Origin: Saussurea involucrata
Taxonomy: Eukaryota > Streptophyta > Magnoliopsida > Asterales > Asteraceae
Assembly (NCBI GenBank): GCA_033807775.1
Contig: CM066315.1
Location: forward strand, 9,242,501-9,306,500
DNA length: 64,000 nt
Reading direction: 5' to 3'
In this document: piece after piece, positions 22,326-35,103 of the stretch
How positions within the stretch are numbered: position 1 is the first letter of the stretch
How the letters are laid out: every line of letters starts with the position of its first letter
Made by a program: the position numbers and the translations under genes
The notes under the pieces: generated by a model
Seen by the model: the letters and a program-made list of their open reading frames with translations, nothing else
Databases searched by the model: none
What the model was told of the DNA's origin: nothing

Positions 22326-23051
22326 AGAGAGAAAACACGAGATCTATTTGATGGTAAGGAATCTGGGAAGGGGTACGTGGTGGCACGTAGTGGAGTCACG
22401 GAGTCAAAAGTTGTGGCAACACTGCTTTGACAAATATACTATTTAATTCCCATCACTCATCCATCTGCACGACTTTACCAAACATGTACACACACTCATC
22501 ACATTAAACTATTTTTTTAAATAAAGAAAAAAAACATTAAATATATATAGCTGTTAATAAAATGACGTTATAAAAGTGAAATAGTTAAAAAAGAACTTTT
22601 AAAATTTCCTAAAATGGTTCTTTAAAAAAATCCAAAAAGAAAAGGGAAATAAATTATTTTACCCCAAATTTAAAATTGAGTTACAGATGTATCCTATCAA
22701 ATTTTAGAGAATTCTCTAAACTTTGAAGTTTTTCAAGTTTTTTCTATTATAGCAAAACTGTTGGAAAGGTTTTAGAGGAAAAAAATCATTTTTTTCTATT
22801 TTAGCAAAGTTGTTGTAGATGCTCTAAGGAGTTAATGATTTGAGGATTTGAAAGTGGTTAGAGATAAAGATTAATTAATGAGAGTCCACGATTTAAGGAT
22901 TTGAATATTGTTAGAGATAAGTATTAATCAAATAATTAACATTAAAATCGATACATAAAGTTTCATTAAGTGTTTTTAAGAGATTTTAAGTAATTAACAT
23001 TAAATAGCGGTACATAAAATTTCAGGGGTTATTTTTTTAGAGTTTTTCATA
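22326..23051. other. Non-coding spacer with possible MITE debris
   Basis: Contains a decayed GTTGTAGATGCTCTAA-like end near 22810 and a loose direct repeat (GATTTAAGGATTTGAA-like and TTAACATTAAA) at 22850-23030. No gene seen. Confidence 0.4.
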
Positions 23052-23806
23052 AATGTTTTAGAGTAAATTACATAAATTGTCCCTGTGGTATGGTCATTTT
23101 TTGGATATAGTCCCTAAAACGAATAAATTACACTGAGCGTCCATGTGGTTCGACTAACCGCACGCAGAGGGTCCCTCCCTCTAACGTCGTTTGTTAACCC
23201 AGTTAACTCAAAGGGTATTTTAGTCTTTTTATGTATGTTTTTGTCTTTATCCTAAAAGAAAACTAAAAAACAAATAAATAAATTAAAAAATACCCACCCA
23301 CTACCCCTCCTCCTTCTTCTTCTTCCTCACGACACCCCCCACCCCCTTCCTCACCTTTCTTCTTCCCCACCTCCAGCCACCACCTCCGGCCACCACTTGA
23401 AGCCGGTTTGGAAAGTCCATGTCTTCATCATCCATTCATCCCCTCCCTCCAAGAGAAACAAGAGGAAAACCCTCAGTCAGTGACCAAGATTCTCGTACAC
23501 TCTTCTCGTCTCTCGTGATTCTCAGGTAAGTTTAGCATATATATAGCAACCTAAATTTACCTCTTTTTTCAGTGGTTTATGCTTAACATTTTTCACGTTT
23601 AACTCTTGTTTTCTTAACTTTAATATCATTTTGTATCTATACATTGACGGTGTAAATTAACAGACAATTTCCAAATTAATATCATATCACTATGACACAT
23701 TAAAACAAAACTACAAATCATCAAAAATATCATATATATATATATATATCATATATAATGTTAGTAATTTTCTCTCTCTCTCTCTCTTTCCCTATATATA
23801 TATATA

Positions 23807-25452
<1,646 letters not shown>

Positions 25453-25895
25453 ATATATATATATATATATATATATATGGATAAACTTGGGGTATGATAT
25501 CAAAGTCTTCATCTACATTATGAATTATATAAACCATATGTATGTATTACATTAGCAAGGTATGGATCATCATTCATCAATGAAAGATCATGAAATGCAA
25601 CTTGATTTAAGAAATATATGAAATCTTCCGTTTTGAGATCACAAATATATTTAATTGAAACCTGGGCCAAGCAGTCACACTAAATTTGTTCTTATATATC
25701 CTTGTTACAGATTTTATGCGGCAGCTGCCATTGATCAATGGTCCAATTATTATCATACGTAGATACAGAGAAAATATTGAATACAACCATGGTTAATTAG
25801 AAACTGCATACATCCAGCAATTTTCAGAAACCATGGGTTTGTTAAGTTGGATCAACATCTGCAGCAGATGATATGACCTGCTGTACTCGAATTAG
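25453..25895. other. Non-coding part of the Pack-MULE cargo
   Basis: TA repeat then AT-rich sequence with no open frame. By position it may be the captured 3' untranslated region of the DUF7950-like gene. Confidence 0.4.
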
Positions 25896-26313
25896 TTAAC
25901 TCAATGGCCCCAAACTCAAAGCAGATTTGACATCAAGCAAAGCCACTGGATTCCATCTTGCAAACGTCGCACGGAACCATCATCTGCGTCTTCTTCTCAG
26001 ATAATCGGTACACAATTCTCACACTGCATGACAAAGCTGGTTGGTATTTTACCACCGTGGATTTTTCCACTTTTAACCTCAGCCACACCGCCACCTCCTC
26101 AGTCGTCGGTGCTCCATCTTCAGAGTTCAGATCCAGCATCCTCCGGTAAGCCGGATTCACCCACAGGACCTCATCGAAACTATTCAATATGAAACCTGGA
26201 CAGCTGTTACTCTCTAGATTCTTCCATATCTCTTCGTCTTTATATCCTAACAGCCTCCGATCCTCCCACGTGCCGATCACCGATTCTATAGTGATCCACG
26301 ACTCCGCTACTTT
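25896..26313 (-). pseudogene. Captured DUF7950-like gene fragment
   Basis: Translated on minus it shows CPGFILNSFDEVLWVNPAYRRML, then WLRLK, a Cys-containing SCSVRIVY strand, MMVPCDVCKMESSGFA, and after a frameshift LDVKSALSLG. This pattern matches my recollection of the C-terminal domain of plant DUF7950 proteins, whose function is unknown. The frame ends at TGA just after SSGFA, where a deletion of a few bases removed the expected Trp-Arg; the tail LDVKSALSLG resumes in another frame and ends at 25896. There is no start codon at the 5' edge (an in-frame stop lies just upstream), so a first exon is missing. A classic truncated Pack-MULE passenger. Confidence 0.65.
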
Positions 26314-26884
26314 CCTTTACTTTCATAACATCCTTAAACCATATTTTAATTTAGGAAGAACAGTATTCTTATTCCATAACATACTTACTAAAGCTGCAGG
26401 AAGCATTAAAAAGAAAACTATTGTTGCAAGATATATTCTCAACTATTCTCGACTTTTGAATACTATAGAGAGAGAGAGAGAGAGTTGCAGGTCTCAAGGA
26501 TGGATGGGGTTACGATTTGCAGCTTCAAGTGGTGGCCGGAGGTGGTGGCTGGAGGTGGGGAAGAAGAAAAGTGAGGAAGGGGGTGGGGGGGGGTGTCGTG
26601 AGGAAGAAGAAGGAGGAGGGGCGTAGTGGGTGTAGGGGTGGGTATTTTTTAATTTATTTGTTTGTTTTTTTAGTTTTCTTTTAGAATAAAGACAAAAACA
26701 AACGTAAAAAGACCAAAATAACCCTTGAGTTAACTGGGTTAACAGATTCCGTTAGAGGGAAGGACCCTCTGCGTGCGGTTAATCGAACCACAGGGACGCT
26801 CAGTGTAATCTTTTCGTTTTAGGGATCATATCCAAAAAGTGACCATACCACAGGGACGATTTATGTAATTTACTCAATGTTTTA

Positions 26885-27117
26885 TAATATGGTATAGATT
26901 TACTCATAGTTCATAAAATATCTAAAATTAAATCCAAAATGGAAGGGAATTCAGATGAATTGACCAATGGTGACGCCGTTATCTTTTCTTCAACGCCGTT
27001 ATCTTTTCTTCAACGCCGTCTGTCTAATATCTCCCCTGTCTCATAAACCCAAATCTTAGATCTTCAAATCTCTTTCTCATTGGCCGGAAAACTCAAACTC
27101 AAACTCAAACTCAAACA
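26885..27117 (+). promoter_or_regulatory. 5' flank and leader of the GXM-like gene
   Basis: Holds a direct repeat of GCCGTTATCTTTTCTTCAAC near 26975-27015. Just before the ATG is a run of five AAACTC units (AACTCAAACTCAAACTC) that would be in the 5' leader. No convincing TATA box. The Pack-MULE ends only about 240 bp upstream of the start codon. Confidence 0.5.
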
Positions 27118-27963
27118 ATGAAAAACAACAATCTCCCCTACCTCCCTGAACGGCGTCTCTTCCTTGCTTTATCTGCCATCGCCCTCATCGCCGCCGGCCT
27201 CCTCCTATTCACCTTCATCGGCCCCGATAACCGCCGCTTCTTCTGCAACCAACCCCTCTCCGATGACTTCCATTCCATGACATCTCCGATTCAACTCAAA
27301 GCTATCCTCCACTACGCTACTTCCCGAATCGTCCCTCAACAATCGTTCTCCGAGATCACCGTCTCCTTCGACGTTCTCCGATCCATTTCCCCCTGCAACT
27401 TCCTCGTTTTTGGGCTCGGTCACGATTCACTCATGTGGGCGTCGTTTAACAGCCGTGGGAAAACGCTGTTCCTCGAAGAAGATCCGACGTGGGTAAAAAC
27501 GGTGCTGAAAGACGCGCCGGATCTCAACGCCGCCGTGGTTAATTACCGGACAAAGCTCTCGGAAGCCGACGAGCTTATGAATACGTACCGATCGGAGCCG
27601 GAATGCGCGCCGTCGAAATCTTACATCAGGGGGAATATTAAGTGCAGGTTAGCACTCACGAGTCTACCTGATGAGGTGTACGATAAGGAGTGGGATATGA
27701 TAATGATCGATGCGCCGAGGGGTTACTTTGATGCGGCGCCGGGAAGGATGGCGGCGATTTACTCCGCGACGGTGATGGCGAGGAACAGGAAGAAATCCGG
27801 TGTGACGCATGTGTTTTTGCACGATGTTAATCGGAAGGTGGAGAAGGCTTATGCGAATGAGTTTTTATGTAAGAAGTATTTGAAGCACGCTGTTGGACGG
27901 TTGTGGCATTTCGAGATACCGCCGGCGAGTAATGCTACCGTCGACGGCGGTTGGTTTTGCTAG
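27118..27963 (+). CDS. GXM-like: Glucuronoxylan 4-O-methyltransferase-like protein (DUF579 family)
   Basis: Intact single-exon gene, 281 residues, close to the usual length of plant GXM proteins (about 280-300). Residues about 13-32 form one N-terminal transmembrane anchor (LFLALSAIALIAAGLLLF), as expected for a type II Golgi protein. The DUF579 domain spans about 50-280: FLVFGLGHDSLMWASFN (S-adenosylmethionine-binding loop), TLFLEEDPTWV, KCRLALTSLPDEVYDKEWD, MIMIDAPRGYF, VTHVFLHDVNRKVEK and GRLWHFEIPP are all conserved. Members transfer a methyl group from S-adenosylmethionine to O-4 of glucuronic acid side chains on xylan in secondary walls. Related DUF579 proteins (IRX15) lack this activity, but the motif set fits the GXM branch. 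The ATG is preceded by CAAACA. It is the only complete cellular gene here and has higher GC than its surroundings. Confidence 0.93.
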   Translation: MKNNNLPYLPERRLFLALSAIALIAAGLLLFTFIGPDNRRFFCNQPLSDDFHSMTSPIQLKAILHYATSRIVPQQSFSEITVSFDVLRSISPCNFLVFGLGHDSLMWASFNSRGKTLFLEEDPTWVKTVLKDAPDLNAAVVNYRTKLSEADELMNTYRSEPECAPSKSYIRGNIKCRLALTSLPDEVYDKEWDMIMIDAPRGYFDAAPGRMAAIYSATVMARNRKKSGVTHVFLHDVNRKVEKAYANEFLCKKYLKHAVGRLWHFEIPPASNATVDGGWFC

Positions 27964-28269
27964 GTTGACTAGTAGCCTAGTAGGAGACGAGTGTTTTTGG
28001 TTCTTTTAGTAATTTATTTATCTTTTTTTTATTGTTTTACTTTTTCATTATATCTATACCATTTACTATTTGCCTTTTGTTTTGAAAAAAAATAATTTGT
28101 AGTTTAATACATAAATAAATGTTCTTTAATTTAAAAAAATCGTTATATGTATAAATACTGATAAATAATCAAGAAACAGAAAAAAAAATACTTTAAGTTC
28201 ACAAGGGGTAAGGAATATAAATACCTTTTAATTTTCATAATAGAATTCATTATCTTTATTTACTTTAAC
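27964..28269 (+). other. 3' flank of the GXM-like gene
   Basis: T-rich then AT-rich non-coding DNA; presumably the 3' untranslated region and polyadenylation site. No exact signal assigned. Confidence 0.45.
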
Positions 28270-28277
28270 GTTGTGTT

Positions 28278-29125
28278 TAGGGTGTAAATAGGTCAGGTTG
28301 GGTTCGGATTCAACTCATTTATTAATTGGATTGAAAACCTTAACCCAACCCAACCCGTTTAAGTAAATGGGTTGAGATTTTCAACCCAATCCAACCTGGT
28401 ACTTAAATGGGTTGGTAGCGGGTTGACCTATTTATGATTTTCTCAATCCAACCTATTTAATAAATGGGTTGAACCGGGGTTAGCCATTTAATTTTAAAAC
28501 TTAAAAAAAAAGACTAAAACATAATTTCATGATAAATACATAAGTCACAACCACAAAATCAAATACATTGTTCAACGTTTCAATAAATCACAACCATAAA
28601 GTAAAATAAATTGTTCAAAGTTTCAATAACACAACACTAAAATCAAACAAATAAGTTTCTAGGGTTGGCGTCGATCTCTTGGCTGAAACTGGAAGGAATT
28701 GTCTGCTAGGGTTTAGAGAGTTTAGACTTTGAAAGTTTGAACTATGGAATATTGAAATGGAAGGACCGAAGGAGTTCTGTTTAGGCTTTAGTAGAATCAT
28801 ATTTAGTTTTTTATTAACTTTTTAATTATTAATTATAGTTAAATAATGATAATAAATTAAAAACAAGTCTTAAATTGGTTACAAACAGGTTGTAAATGGA
28901 TTGAAAACACGTTATAAATGTGTTAAAAACAGGTTGTAAATGAGTTGAAATCAGGTTGGAAACATGTAGAAAATTTCAATCCAACTCAACCCATTTATTA
29001 ATTGGGTTAGGCGGATTGACCCATTTAACTTAAATGGGTTGAAAATCTCAACCCAACCTGCTACTATTGGGTTGGGTTTGGGTTTGGGTTGGGTTGGCGA
29101 GTTTCGTCACTTTTTGCCACCCCTA
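28278..29125. mobile_element. hAT-type non-autonomous element
   Basis: Terminal repeats TAGGGTGTAAA (left) and TTGCCACCCCTA (right). The perfect 8-bp duplication GTTGTGTT occurs at 28270-28277 and 29126-29133. The body is made of repeated AAATGGGTTGA/CCAACCC subterminal motifs in both orientations, typical of hAT transposase-binding repeats. No transposase. Confidence 0.85.
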
Positions 29126-29133
29126 GTTGTGTT

Positions 29134-29445
29134 CTCTAGCTAGGAGAGAGAAAAAAAAAGAAGGAAAACAAAATAATTTTTTCATTTGTGTTCTCGAAAG
29201 CGAAGGAAAAAGGAAGGAAATGAAATGAAAAAAAAATACTTTTTCGTATTCTTGAACAGGAAAGAAAGGAAACGAAATACGTCATTTTTACTAATATATA
29301 TCCTTAAAAATATATCTTTTGGAAGGAAAGTTATCATTTTTTCCTTTCCGTGAGTTTTTTTTTTACTTTCCTCACTTTCCCTGTCTTTTCTTTTCTTTCC
29401 TTCGTAAAATGAGTATCGAGAACACAACGTAAGTAAATAAATAAA
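29134..29445. repeat. Inverted-repeat MITE split near one end by the hAT element
   Basis: CGTTGTGTTCTC on the left (interrupted by the hAT at 28278) pairs with GAGAACACAACG at about 29418-29430. Pairing extends outward (TTTACTTTAACG against CGTAAGTAAA) and inward through GGAAAG/CTTTCC runs. No cargo. Confidence 0.5.
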
Positions 29446-29647
29446 TGATATTTTTTTCTTTTTCATTTCAATGAAATGGGATAAAATATAATTTTGGTAT
29501 GAAAAGGAAATTACTATTTTTATGCTTTAGCAAATTCCGATTTGTCCCTTTTATGTCTATTTTCTTTTAGATAGTTACTACCAAAATATAAACACAATTT
29601 CCACTAACAAAGCTCGAAGTCCATCTCGTTCTTGGATTATTAAAATA

Positions 29648-29891
29648 CATGCTCCATTCGTCTCAAAATAAATGTCCACAATGTAAAATGCACATAGTTT
29701 TAGAAGTGTACAATTATTACACTTTTTAATTAACCAAAGTGCAATTTTTCTCTTAGTTATAGAGAGAGAAAATTTATCCATCACATAATTAAAGGTAGAA
29801 TGGGAAAGTAAAATTATACTTTTGAAAATGGACACTTATTTTGGGACAAACAAAAATATTAATGTAGACACTTATTTTAGAACGGAGGAAG
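29648..29891. mobile_element. Stowaway-like MITE (Tc1/mariner type)
   Basis: Left end CTCCATTCGTCTCAAAATAA and right end TTATTTTAGAACGGAGGAAG are the degenerate Stowaway inverted repeat (CTCCnTCCGTCCCAAAATAA type), flanked by TA on both sides. Length 244 bp. Confidence 0.85.
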
Positions 29892-30250
29892 TACAGGTTT
29901 TTTTTAAATATGTTTCTTTTCTCGATACTTGCATATTGGAAACAAGTTTATTTTTTATAATAGTTGATTTATTTGTTACGTGAATGATAATTTCTTATTT
30001 ATGTCATCTGATTTTGAACTAATGTTTTTATTTGTGTTTGTTATATGCAAACAGAGGACATATTAGGAGCAAGAAGACTCTTCTGCACCCGTTCACTCGA
30101 TATTTATAAGAGAACATTTTAGTCGTCTGAAATGAACATCTACTTGATTTTAAGAGTGTTATTGAATATTTTGAAAGCAAAACTATACCTGAAGTTAAAC
30201 ACCGTTGCAATGGTTAAAATTATGGAACTCACGACCTCATATAGGCATAA

Positions 30251-30586
30251 GAGCATCTCCAACAACTTCCCCATAATTTCTTCAAAATGGGGAACCAAAA
30301 GCCAAAATCCCCAAAAAAAATATACATTCATCTCCAACAGCTTTTCTATTTTGGAGAATCCAACATTAATTAAAATATTAAAATATTATTTCTCTCTCTA
30401 CATATTTATTTTCAAAGTTTTCTATTGGTCCTCTCACTTGGTAATCATTTTTGGAGTAATCTCCATATTTGGAGAAAAAACCATTCTCTCTCCAACTTTC
30501 TCCATTTTTTGGATAGTTTTAGAAAAGCTGTTGGAGCACATTTTTAGCCCATTTTCCCCATTTTGGGGAAGCTGTTGGAGATGCTC
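30251..30586. mobile_element. GAGCATCTCCAAC MITE, possibly PIF/Harbinger type
   Basis: Ends GAGCATCTCCAACAACTTCCCC and GGGGAAGCTGTTGGAGATGCTC are inverted, with the 3-bp duplication TAA on each side. Interior AT-rich with TTTTGGAGA repeats. The 3-bp TAA target suggests Harbinger. Confidence 0.75.
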
Positions 30587-30924
30587 TAACTAGCACTATA
30601 TCAAGGCAAATTTTTTTGTCGATTTTGTTATTATTATTTTTCATACTTTATTTTTCTTCTCAATGTCAACTTATCTTAAAATTGGCGCTTTTTAATCTCA
30701 TTTTCAAGAAAACATATATTTGTTCTACAGTCGATATAGGTAACCAATTCAGTTGATAGGTAGACGCTAGTTGGTATTGGTGACTGATTTTTTGTACATT
30801 TTGTATTTGGTATTCTACTTGGTCTAAAAAACAAAAAACAACTTCCTAAAATATCATCTTGATGACAAGTAAAAAAACTTGAACTCATAATTGTTACAAG
30901 ATTTTTGCTCCATAGAACTCGATA
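30587..30924. other. Non-coding, nothing recognised
   Basis: AT-rich; no repeat ends or gene found. Confidence 0.45.
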
Positions 30925-31065
30925 ATAGCTTGATGCTTGCTCAATAAAACCCCGGTTTTTTTGTATGGATTTTTTTAGTTTGCTTGCTCAATAGAATCCC
31001 GAAAATTTCTAGTATGAATTTTTTTAGTATGTTTGATCAATAGAATACCGAATTTCTTTGGTATA
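30925..31065. repeat. Three imperfect tandem copies of a roughly 50-bp unit
   Basis: Units run GCTTGCTCAATA-A-CC, then a T-rich part with TATGRATTTTTTTAGT; the third copy is truncated after GGTAT. Confidence 0.65.
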
Positions 31066-31193
31066 AAAGTAAATGGGCAGAGGATGATTACCAAACCAAA
31101 ATAGCCGAAAACCACAATACTTGAACATTTAACCCAGATTTCATTCCATTCATACGAGTTACTCAATTTTGGTTACTTCCGATAGTCCTACAT

Positions 31194-31607
31194 AGGGGTG
31201 TAAACGAGCCGAGTCGAATCAAGTAGCAGGTTATTCGAGCTTGGATCGAAAAAGTAATACCAGGCTCAATCTTGACTCGAGCTCAATTAATTTTACAAAT
31301 TCGGGGCTCGAGCTCAAATGTTTTTCAATGTTTAAGCGCGAGCTCAAGCTTTATGTTCGTTTAATTATGAGCTCGAATTCGAGATTGATTAACTCGTTTA
31401 TGTACTTAAGCTCGATAATTTATACTTTGACTATATAATTTGAAAACATATAAATATGACTGACTCGAAAAAATGTATGCTCAAATGGCTCGACTTGACT
31501 CGTAAAACTTCATCAGTTCATCGAGCTTTCCAATGAGTCGAGTCGAACATTGATATTATAGAGCTCGAACTTGAGTAACTCGTTAAAAACTAAACTCGTC
31601 TAGACCG
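31194..31607. mobile_element. Probable hAT-like remnant (GGGGTGTAAACGAGCC type)
   Basis: Left end AGGGGTGTAAACGAGCCGAG is a familiar plant hAT terminus, and the body has repeated GAGCTCGA/TCGAGC motifs. The expected inverted right end is not visible. TCCTACAT (31186-31193) and TTCTACAT (31608-31615) are a possible 8-bp duplication with one mismatch. Confidence 0.5.
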
Positions 31608-31865
31608 TTCTACATATCATGTGTTTCCATATGGGACGTTGATGGTAAAGGAACACTAGAAACCACATTGTATCATTTCAATGATATCCTATGTAGTATG
31701 TCACTTCGAATTAAATCGATAATTGTCATGGTTTTTTTATTTTAAAAGTATATAAACGACTATTTATTTAAATATTTGTTAAGTTGATAATTTCTTTTGT
31801 CATTTAAAATTTGTATTGTACCTACAGTAATTAATTTATACTAAAACGTAAAGTGATGATTTATT

Positions 31866-32529
31866 GGGAAATTAATTAAAATGAACGAACTTTAAAATTG
31901 GTTTATAGAAATACATCCTCTGTCTCTCACTTTACAAAAATACCCATTTCTACCGTGATTTCACCCTCGATCACGGACTCCATGATTTTGGTCCGCAATT
32001 TTGACCCGCGAGCCCCGCGATTTTGGCATCTTCAAGTCTATATTTTATATGTCCGCGATTTTGGCTACCCTCCCCAAATATTTGGGAACTTAAAAATATT
32101 TTTGAAAACTCAAAATGAGACAGGCCCCGCGATTTTGGCATCTTCAAATCTATATTTTATATGTCCGCGATTTTGGCTACTCTCCCCAAATATTTGGCAA
32201 CTTTAAAATATTTTTAAAAACTCAAAATGAGATAGGTTTGGGATTTCGACCCTTCCCAAATATTTTTAGAGAATATATTTAAGTGGGTTTTTGTGGGTTT
32301 TGTGCATCGCGGAAGTGCATCATGGGTTTTGTGCATCCCGAAATTTGTGCATCGCGGAAGTGCATCTTCTAGACAAAATGGAGTGCGTCGCAGATCTATC
32401 TCATTTTTTTAACTGGGTCCGCGATCGAGGGTTAAAGAGCGGGGAAATTGTGTAGTTTTGTAAAGTGGGAGAGAGATAGGATAGTTATGTAACCGAATTT
32501 TGAACTTCCGTCTGTTTAATTATTTTCCC
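31866..32529. mobile_element. MULE-type non-autonomous element with internal tandem repeat
   Basis: Left GGGAAATTAATTAAA and right TTTAATTATTTTCCC arms pair over about 120 bp (CTCTCACTTTACAAAA against TTTTGTAAAGTGGGAG; ACCCTCGATCACGGAC against GTCCGCGATCGAGGGT). Inside, a roughly 112-bp unit beginning CCCCGCGATTTTGGCATC is repeated in tandem (about 32015 and 32125). No matching 9-bp duplication was found. It ends 17 bp before the MULE-2 duplication. Confidence 0.7.
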
Positions 32530-32555
32530 TTTTTGTTATTCGAATAATTTATTTA

Positions 32556-32945
32556 GGGAAATTAATTAAAATACCCCAAGTCAAACCAACTGTTACCAAA
32601 ATACCCTAAAATTTTTCAACTTTGCAAAAATGCCCAAAATACCCGCGATGGGGTCCCGCGATCGCGGGATACGCTGACGTGGCACGTATTTTGGGGCCAA
32701 ATGCCCCGCGAAGCCCCTCAACTTTGGTCGCGGTGCACTTTTAGTCCCTGCCCGCGATCGCAGCCTGCGATGGCCCAAAAAATTACAGTTTTGGTCCCTG
32801 AAATTTTAGACTTTTGGTCCCTGAAAATTTACACTTTCAGCCCCTATACTTAGACGAATTTTGCATGCTTTTACTGTTTTTTTCCACAATTATTGCAATT
32901 TAAAGACCGATTTGTGGTTGAAATTCATTTGCATGTTTCAATCAA
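32556..32945 (+). repeat. Left terminal inverted repeat of MULE-2
   Basis: Carries CCCGCGATCGCGGG at about 32656, three GGTCCCTG/AGTCCCTG blocks and, at its inner end, TTTGTGGTTGAAATTCATTTGCATG. Confidence 0.92.
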
Positions 32946-33124
32946 TGTTAAATCAATGTTTTTGGAATACCAGTTTGTGGATGAAATGAGAGATTGGTTT
33001 TCTGATATGTTGGTTGTTTCATTGATAAATAGACGTAAAATTCAAGCCATAATCCCCACACAACGATTTCATTGTTGGAATATTTCTTTCTGCAATATTT
33101 TGTGTTTGAGATACTACTGAAAAA

Positions 33125-35103
33125 ATGAGTTCATCTGTTGCAAAAGCTAAGCTATATTTCTGTTTTGATGGTGAATGGGTTCAAGATAACAATGAGTGAA
33201 ATTTTGCTTATAAATCTAAGCATGGTGTAAAAGTGTCAGTAAACTACACTTATCAGAAGTTTGTTGCATACGCCATGCAAAAATGTGGAATCAACTCTTC
33301 TGATATTTGCAAGTTAGTATTTAAAAATGGCGATGGGTCATTTGTGGATTTATCCAACGATGGGGATATCTCTACTTTTCTGCACCTTGCAGTCGATTCA
33401 GAAAGACCCCCATTACTCTTTGTGTATCCCGGCGTATCCGACGGTGACGACGACGGTGACGACGACGGTGACGAGGAGGGTGATTCTCAAAAAATAGAGC
33501 ATCCTTATTCTCAACAAATAGAGCAGCTTGATTCTCAACAACAACAACCACCACAACCACACGAATGGCGTACTGCTGGAGTTGCTGATGATGAAACCCA
33601 CGTTTTCAGAACGGGTAATTCTGAAATAGACAGATCAGACACCGATAATGATGATCACGAAGAATATACCCCTAGTAGAAAATCATGTAGTCAGATAAAT
33701 GACTTTTTTGATATGCCCCCTATTCTTCCAGACTCCCATACCCAGACACAAAGCTACGAACCTACACCTTATATTCGCAGTGAAAGTTTAACAGCAGGTC
33801 AGATATTCGATTCGAAGGATCTCTTAGCAAGTCAGATCGGACTCAAGTTCTTGGAAGAGGGTTTCCAAAGTCGTGTGCGGGCATCTGACAAAAGCAAATA
33901 CGTAGTTGAATGTGCTAGAGAAAAGTGTGAGTGGAGATTGTACGCGATTCACACAGGTCCCAAAGGAGGGGCGATGATGATTAGAAAGTTGCACGACGTA
34001 CACACTTGTACGAGGACGCAACTTAATCCCCACCACAAACAAGCCGGCAAAAAGACTTTGGGTGCGATTCTGAAAAACAAATTTCTTGATGTTAGCAGGT
34101 CATTGCGTCCAAAGGACATCGTCCACGACGTTCACCGGCAGTTCGGCGTCACGATTGATTACCACCAAGAGTGGCGTGCGCGCTGCCATGCACTGTTTAT
34201 GGTGAGAGGCACGTTCGAGGAGTCGTATGAACGACTCCCGACATATTTATATAATTTGCAGCTGCAGAACCCTGGTACTGTCACGCAACTACGGACCGAT
34301 TCACGTGGACGGTTTGAGATGTGCTTCGTGGCCCTTGGACCCGCGGTACGTATTTTAACACGTCATATGTTTACACATTATAAACTATAACATTTACATA
34401 TTATAAGAGTAGATGTCCGATTGTTAATCTTATGGACTACTTTCGGGCCTTTCAACAAGAGTGGTACCAAATTCGACGCCTAAAAGGAGCTAAGATACAA
34501 AATGCACTCACACCAACGGCGGAGAATATCGTTCAGTACAGGGCGCGTCGTGCGGCGACATGGCCGGTAAGAGCAATCGGGTATGGGAAGTACGAGGTGC
34601 ATGATGACTATATTAACGCGATTGTGAATATGGAATACCACCTTTGTTCGTGTCGCGAATGGGATAAATCTTGGTTACCGTGCGGCCATGCCATCGCTGC
34701 AGCAACATATATGGGTCGTACAGATTGCAGCGACTTGGCTGTACCTTTCTTCACGTCCGAATATTACCGGAAAACATACGTGGAGGTAATAAACCCAGCT
34801 GGACCCCCTGCAGCATGGGTGTATCCACCCGACCCGCTTCCACCATGCTATCCACCTGTAATGGATAAGAACAGGGCCGGGAGACCGAGAAAGAACGACC
34901 GACGTCCATCACGTGGTGAAAGTTCGATACAACGAAGATGTACTCGGTGCCAATGCGTAGGACACACTCGTGGAGAGTGTCCAAATCCCGCCCCTTCAAA
35001 CGTGCCAAGGAGACATTCTGTCAGTCACACCCCGGGCCCGTCACAGCTTGAACCATATGGAACAAACACATATGATACTGTTGATCTAAACACTGATTTG
35101 TAA
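33125..35103 (+). pseudogene. MULE-2 transposase (MuDR type) lacking the DDE core
   Basis: Likely start ATG at 33125; an in-frame TGA at 33197-33199 breaks the N-terminus, after which the frame continues. N-terminal ~90 residues: a PB1-like fold region, then an acidic DGDDDGDDDGDEEGD run and Gln/Pro stretch. The MuDR zinc-binding DNA-binding domain follows (CAREKCEWRL to HDVHTC). A helical region ends at FVALGPAV near 34345, where GTACGT looks like a splice donor. The next coding block (about 34410-35103) begins near CPIVNLMDYFRAFQQEW and holds a SWIM zinc finger (CSCREWDK to LPCGH) and a CCHC knuckle (CTRCQCVGHTRGEC). The roughly 200-residue MULE DDE domain expected between them is absent: an internal deletion. 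Confidence 0.85.

Noticed and set aside
29182..29466. Lys/Phe-rich frame
   Set aside because: Low-complexity translation of A/T-rich MITE sequence.
33372..33601. Val-rich minus-strand frames
   Set aside because: Antisense of the acidic repeat of the MULE-2 transposase.
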